Source: Anaerolineae bacterium (lineage in GTDB: Bacteria > Chloroflexota > Anaerolineae > Aggregatilineales > Phototrophicaceae). From it: a DNA stretch of 9,202 nucleotides. Within the stretch, counting starts at the first letter, position 1. Each line of letters begins with the position of its first letter. The position numbers were made by a program, and so were the translations under genes. The notes under the pieces are model-generated. The model ran no database searches. It saw only the letters and a program-made list of their open reading frames with translations, and was not told the origin of the DNA. Positions 6,904 through 9,202 of the stretch are shown here, one piece after another. The stretch is taken from assembly GCA_019912905.1 (NCBI GenBank), contig JAIOHO010000635.1, positions 1 through 9,202 on the forward strand. The letters are read 5' to 3'.

Positions 6904-7617
6904 TTAACCTCGCGCCTTGCTGATGGGGATCACACGCATGCCCCATCCCGGTTCGACCTCGAAGCCGACAATGGCTCCGGTTGCGCTGGCGGCCCCGCGA
7001 ATTTTGGCGACCTGAAGCGTCTTGACCAAGCGCTGCCCGTCCTGGTCGGAGAATAATTTCAGGTGCGCATCGCACATCGAGCGGATCGGGTTGAGCAAGT
7101 CTGATTCCAGCGCATCCGTATGCAGCGTAAGAATGATGGTCGTACCGCGTCCGCATAACCGCTTGCATTCCTCGAAGAAACCGAGGATCTGGGCATCGTT
7201 CGCACCGTGCGTGGTCGCGGACGTAAACGAGTCGACGACAATCACATCACGATCGGGTTCACTTTTGAAGGCCTGCACCAGCAAGGTCATGGCGTGTTCT
7301 CCGAGATGACTCAGCTCGATCGGGTACACCCGGAGATTGCGCAGCAGCAGGTGATCGAGAATATCAAGGTCGATGCTTTCCATCTGCGACACCAGGCTCT
7401 TGACCGTATTCTCACTGGTAAACAACATGACCCGGAAGCTGTCCTGAAGCGCACCCCACAGAATCTGCTGCGACAGCACCGACTTCCCCGAGCCGGAGGC
7501 TCCTTCCACCAGAATGAGGGACCCAATCGGCAGGCCGCCCCCCAGACGGCTGTCCAGTTCGGGATTGCCGGACGAAATCACATGTAGGAGCGTGTCGTGG
7601 TCGGTGTGTTCGTTCAT
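6904..7617 (-). CDS. arlH: ArlH (FlaH), KaiC-like ATP-binding protein of the archaellum motor
   Basis: This is a 237-residue soluble RecA/KaiC-fold protein, close to the usual ArlH length of about 230. The Walker A motif GASGSGKS is at residues 39-46, preceded by the KaiC-family pattern LDxRLGGGLPxGSLILVEG. The Walker B strand VIVVDSFTS ends at Asp129 and neighbouring residues. In archaea ArlH binds ATP, docks on ArlI/ArlJ at the cytoplasmic base of the filament, and is thought to regulate assembly or the switch to rotation. A single KaiC domain next to arlI and arlJ argues against a circadian or RadA-like protein. It follows the ArlF-like gene after a 14-base gap with a clear ribosome site and ends six bases before arlI. 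Both the motifs and the context agree on this call. Confidence 0.9.
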   Translation of the reverse strand: MNEHTDHDTLLHVISSGNPELDSRLGGGLPIGSLILVEGASGSGKSVLSQQILWGALQDSFRVMLFTSENTVKSLVSQMESIDLDILDHLLLRNLRVYPIELSHLGEHAMTLLVQAFKSEPDRDVIVVDSFTSATTHGANDAQILGFFEECKRLCGRGTTIILTLHTDALESDLLNPIRSMCDAHLKLFSDQDGQRLVKTLQVAKIRGAASATGAIVGFEVEPGWGMRVIPISKARG

Positions 7618-7631
7618 CTCTCGTTCCTCTA
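7618..7631 (-). promoter_or_regulatory. Ribosome binding site for arlH
   Basis: The minus strand reads AGAGGAA, then seven bases from the GAGGA core to the ATG. It is the clearest Shine-Dalgarno in the upstream half of the run and fixes the arlH start at 7617. Confidence 0.7.
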
Positions 7632-8771
7632 TTACGACGCGCGGATGCGAAACGTGAAGGGACCAATGCTGTTCTCGCCATCCGACACACTGAATTCAAA
7701 ACTGTCGTCTCCGCTGCCGCTGTGGGTATAGCTGAGCAGCCCACTCTGGATATGTTCGCCGCTGAAGACCGGGCCGGGATTCAGGGTCCCCTGCGTCGGC
7801 ATCGACGTGACGGTATATGTCAGGTTCGCCGGGGGATCATCCGCATCGGTGACATTCAGCATGGCACTGGTAATCGTTTCGGTGCCGCCGCTCGCTACGA
7901 CCAGTTCGGCATCGGACTCCAGAACCGGTTCGGCATTCACGACGGTAATCGTAAAGAGATACGGCCCGATCATATCTTTGCCATCGGAAACCGTGAATTC
8001 AAAGCCGTAATCTCCGCTAATCGCATTCGTGTAGGTCAGCAAACCGCTGTCGATGTCGGCCTGGGCAAAACCGTCGGTTGGGCTGAGCGCGCCCGCTGCT
8101 GGGGCGGTGAGCACGGTGTAGATCAGATCCTGCGCCTCGTCATCCGCATCGGTCGTTTGCAGCAGAGTCGTATCGATCGTTCCGGCCTTGCCATGTGCCA
8201 CGACCAGGCCCAGGTTGGTCACCAGCTCCGGCGGGATATTGCGTGTGAATTGCGTCGCCATACTGATACCGTTTGGCGTCGAAACCACCGTCTGGATCGT
8301 CTCACCGGGTCCCACTGGCGGCGCAATATTCAGCGAAAGGACGATCTCTTCCCCCGGGTTCAGGATGTCCGGCTCGAACAGCTCATCAACCGCCTCATCT
8401 GCGTCCATATAAATGCCTTCGACGGTCCACTCATTGCCAAACGGGGCACTTGCACTGTAATTCAGGCGGCTGATGTGGAAATTCGTCGGCTCGTCATCAT
8501 CAAAATACTGGACGATGACATCCCACTGGTCGAAATCAGTCAGACGGGTCGAACCGGTGTTGCGATAAGCAAAGGTCGCGGTATAGGTGGACTCGAACGC
8601 TGGTTCATCAATTGGGGACAGGCTGGTCCGGTTCTGGTCGCCCAGACGATATTCCATCTCCTGAAAGCTGACCTGGAGTGTATCCTGGCTGGCGATCATG
8701 GCTTCGCTGAGCGTGAGCGCAGCAAAGACGATGACAAAAATGACGACAAAAGCGACCAGTACGTTTTCCAT
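7632..8771 (-). CDS. arlF: ArlF-like stator protein with two C-terminal cadherin/CSPG4-like repeats
   Basis: The protein has 379 residues. An N-terminal membrane helix lies at about residues 5-27 with no cleavable signal. Next comes an ArlF-like region with a DQNRTSLSPI motif (about 45-54) and a beta-sandwich with YRNTGSTRLTDFDQWDV (69-85). In archaea ArlF is short (roughly 130-180 residues by family knowledge) and its outer domain contacts the S-layer to hold the stator. Here the protein continues with two tandem units of 101 residues (182-282 and 283-379). Each carries TDADD, LxYTV, SGLLxYT and FEFxVSDG, the hallmark of cadherin_3/CSPG4-like Ig-fold repeats found in surface adhesins. The protein stops right after the second repeat. 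I infer an enlarged envelope anchor. It starts five bases after the ArlG-like stop, with no strong ribosome site, which suggests translational coupling. The ArlF assignment is moderate; the repeats are clear. Confidence 0.68.
   Translation of the reverse strand: MENVLVAFVVIFVIVFAALTLSEAMIASQDTLQVSFQEMEYRLGDQNRTSLSPIDEPAFESTYTATFAYRNTGSTRLTDFDQWDVIVQYFDDDEPTNFHISRLNYSASAPFGNEWTVEGIYMDADEAVDELFEPDILNPGEEIVLSLNIAPPVGPGETIQTVVSTPNGISMATQFTRNIPPELVTNLGLVVAHGKAGTIDTTLLQTTDADDEAQDLIYTVLTAPAAGALSPTDGFAQADIDSGLLTYTNAISGDYGFEFTVSDGKDMIGPYLFTITVVNAEPVLESDAELVVASGGTETITSAMLNVTDADDPPANLTYTVTSMPTQGTLNPGPVFSGEHIQSGLLSYTHSGSGDDSFEFSVSDGENSIGPFTFRIRAS
7635..7925 (-). repeat. Second cadherin/CSPG4-like repeat in the ArlF-like gene
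   Basis: This covers residues 283-379. Landmarks are LVVASG, TDADDPPANLTYTV, SGLLSYT and FEFSVSDGENSIGP. It is the C-terminal end of the protein. The shared DNA stretch lies near 7678-7716, 303 bases from its counterpart in the first unit. Confidence 0.8.
7926..8228 (-). repeat. First 101-codon cadherin/CSPG4-like repeat in the ArlF-like gene
   Basis: This covers residues 182-282. Landmarks are LVVAHG, TDADDEAQDLIYTV, SGLLTYT and FEFTVSDGKDMIGP. It aligns with the next unit at a constant offset of 101 residues (303 bases) and is also similar at DNA level around 7981-8018, which suggests an internal duplication. Confidence 0.8.
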
Positions 8772-8776
8772 CGCGA

Positions 8777-9202
8777 TTACATACTCATGAAATAGGAATC
8801 TGAGACACCGGTTGGGATGGTCACCTTGATATAGTAGCGGCCATCTGAGAGCGCTAACCCGTAATGAACAGTGATTTTCAACGTCCCGGTAGGAACCCAG
8901 TCGGACCCGTTCTCGACACTCCAGGACCAGTTTGGTAGGCTGTCGCCTGCCGCGTTTTCGTTCGGAATGCGCGCAAAATTGCCTTCCGGCCCAAAAAACA
9001 CATCCAATTGGTCCAGGGCGATGATCCGCGATGCGCCGGTATTCTTGACCCAGATAAACACATCGAACTTGCCGTTCCCATTGGTATCCTGAAACCAGCC
9101 ATCGGAGTCGAGTTCGCCAGCCGCATGGATAATTCGGATCTGGCTCTTCATGCGTTCTTCAGAACGATAGGCCATGCTCGCGATCGCATCACCACCCTGC
9201 AT
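8777..9202 (-). CDS. arlG: ArlG-like archaellum stator protein (5' end beyond window)
   Basis: This is the C-terminal 141 or so residues of a protein whose 5' end probably lies beyond the window. The first visible Met is the last codon of the window, and there is no N-terminal membrane anchor, which the family has, so that Met is probably internal. A helical stretch (ASMAYRSEERMKSQIRIIHA) leads into a beta-rich domain with the signature VKNTGASRI followed by LDVFFGP. This pattern is typical of ArlG/ArlF proteins, small monotopic proteins whose beta-sandwich lies outside the membrane and forms the archaellum stator. The gene ends in TAA, five bases before the next start, and sits just upstream of the ArlF-, ArlH-, ArlI- and ArlJ-like genes. 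The choice of ArlG over ArlF rests on the neighbour resembling ArlF more closely. The order G-F-H-I-J is the reverse of F-G in many archaea, so the two names could be swapped. Confidence 0.62.
   Translation of the reverse strand: MQGGDAIASMAYRSEERMKSQIRIIHAAGELDSDGWFQDTNGNGKFDVFIWVKNTGASRIIALDQLDVFFGPEGNFARIPNENAAGDSLPNWSWSVENGSDWVPTGTLKITVHYGLALSDGRYYIKVTIPTGVSDSYFMSM

Noticed and set aside
6904..7617. Circadian KaiC or RadA/Sms recombinase
   Set aside because: It has a single domain of 237 residues, lacks the second KaiC domain and the RadA zinc finger and KNRFG motif, and is sandwiched between stator and motor genes.
7722..8795. Long plus-strand open frame of 357 codons opposite the ArlF-like gene
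   Set aside because: It is antisense to a clear domain-bearing gene. Its translation is rich in Arg, Gln, His and Ile with no domain pattern, and it would oppose the whole operon.
1..9202. Intergenic promoters, terminators, tRNA/rRNA, CRISPR, IS elements
   Set aside because: Gaps between genes are 21 bases or less, and I saw no T-tract hairpin, tRNA-like fold, spaced direct repeats or terminal inverted repeats. Promoter and terminator must lie outside the window.

Overview
The window is one unbroken run of nine co-directional genes on the minus strand, so transcription goes from high to low coordinates. It encodes a type IV filament machine of the archaellum class. Neighbouring genes overlap or are separated by at most about 21 bases, and I see no internal promoter, terminator, RNA gene or mobile element. 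Both outer genes are cut by the window edges. Base composition is moderately GC-rich and codon use looks uniform. The mix of an archaellum core, a bacterial FHA-GAF sensor kinase, PilN/PilO-like proteins, and Thr/Pro-rich linkers suggests a bacterium, most likely Chloroflexota (an Anaerolineae-like lineage). That placement is inference; there is no phylogenetic marker here. From memory, archaella have recently been reported in some Chloroflexota, so the core may not be new in itself.

Layout in transcription order. The core comes first: an ArlG-like stator protein (partial, 9202 to 8777), an ArlF-like protein with two added cadherin/CSPG4-like repeats (8771-7632), the KaiC-like ATPase ArlH (7617-6904), the motor/assembly ATPase ArlI (6897-5203) and the membrane platform ArlJ (5252-3765). 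The accessory half follows: a 169-residue single-pass membrane protein of unknown function (3743-3234), a soluble FHA-GAF-histidine-kinase-like protein without the phosphoacceptor histidine (3222-1537), an A24 prepilin/prearchaellin peptidase with a cysteine-free N-terminal half (1522-818), a PilN-like protein (821-159) and the start of a PilO-like protein (175 to beyond position 1).

How the genes may work together. The peptidase would process the filament subunits, which are not in the window and are probably encoded upstream beyond 9202. ArlI on ArlJ would assemble and rotate the filament with ArlH as the regulatory partner. ArlF and ArlG would be the envelope-anchored stator. There is no recognisable ArlC/D/E or ArlX in the window. 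The 169-residue protein and the PilN/PilO-like pair are candidates for the missing ring or alignment function, and the kinase-like protein may be a non-canonical signalling input. The points most worth a second look are the stator/adhesin-repeat fusion, the hybrid of archaellum and PilN/O-type genes, and the kinase with Tyr in place of His.
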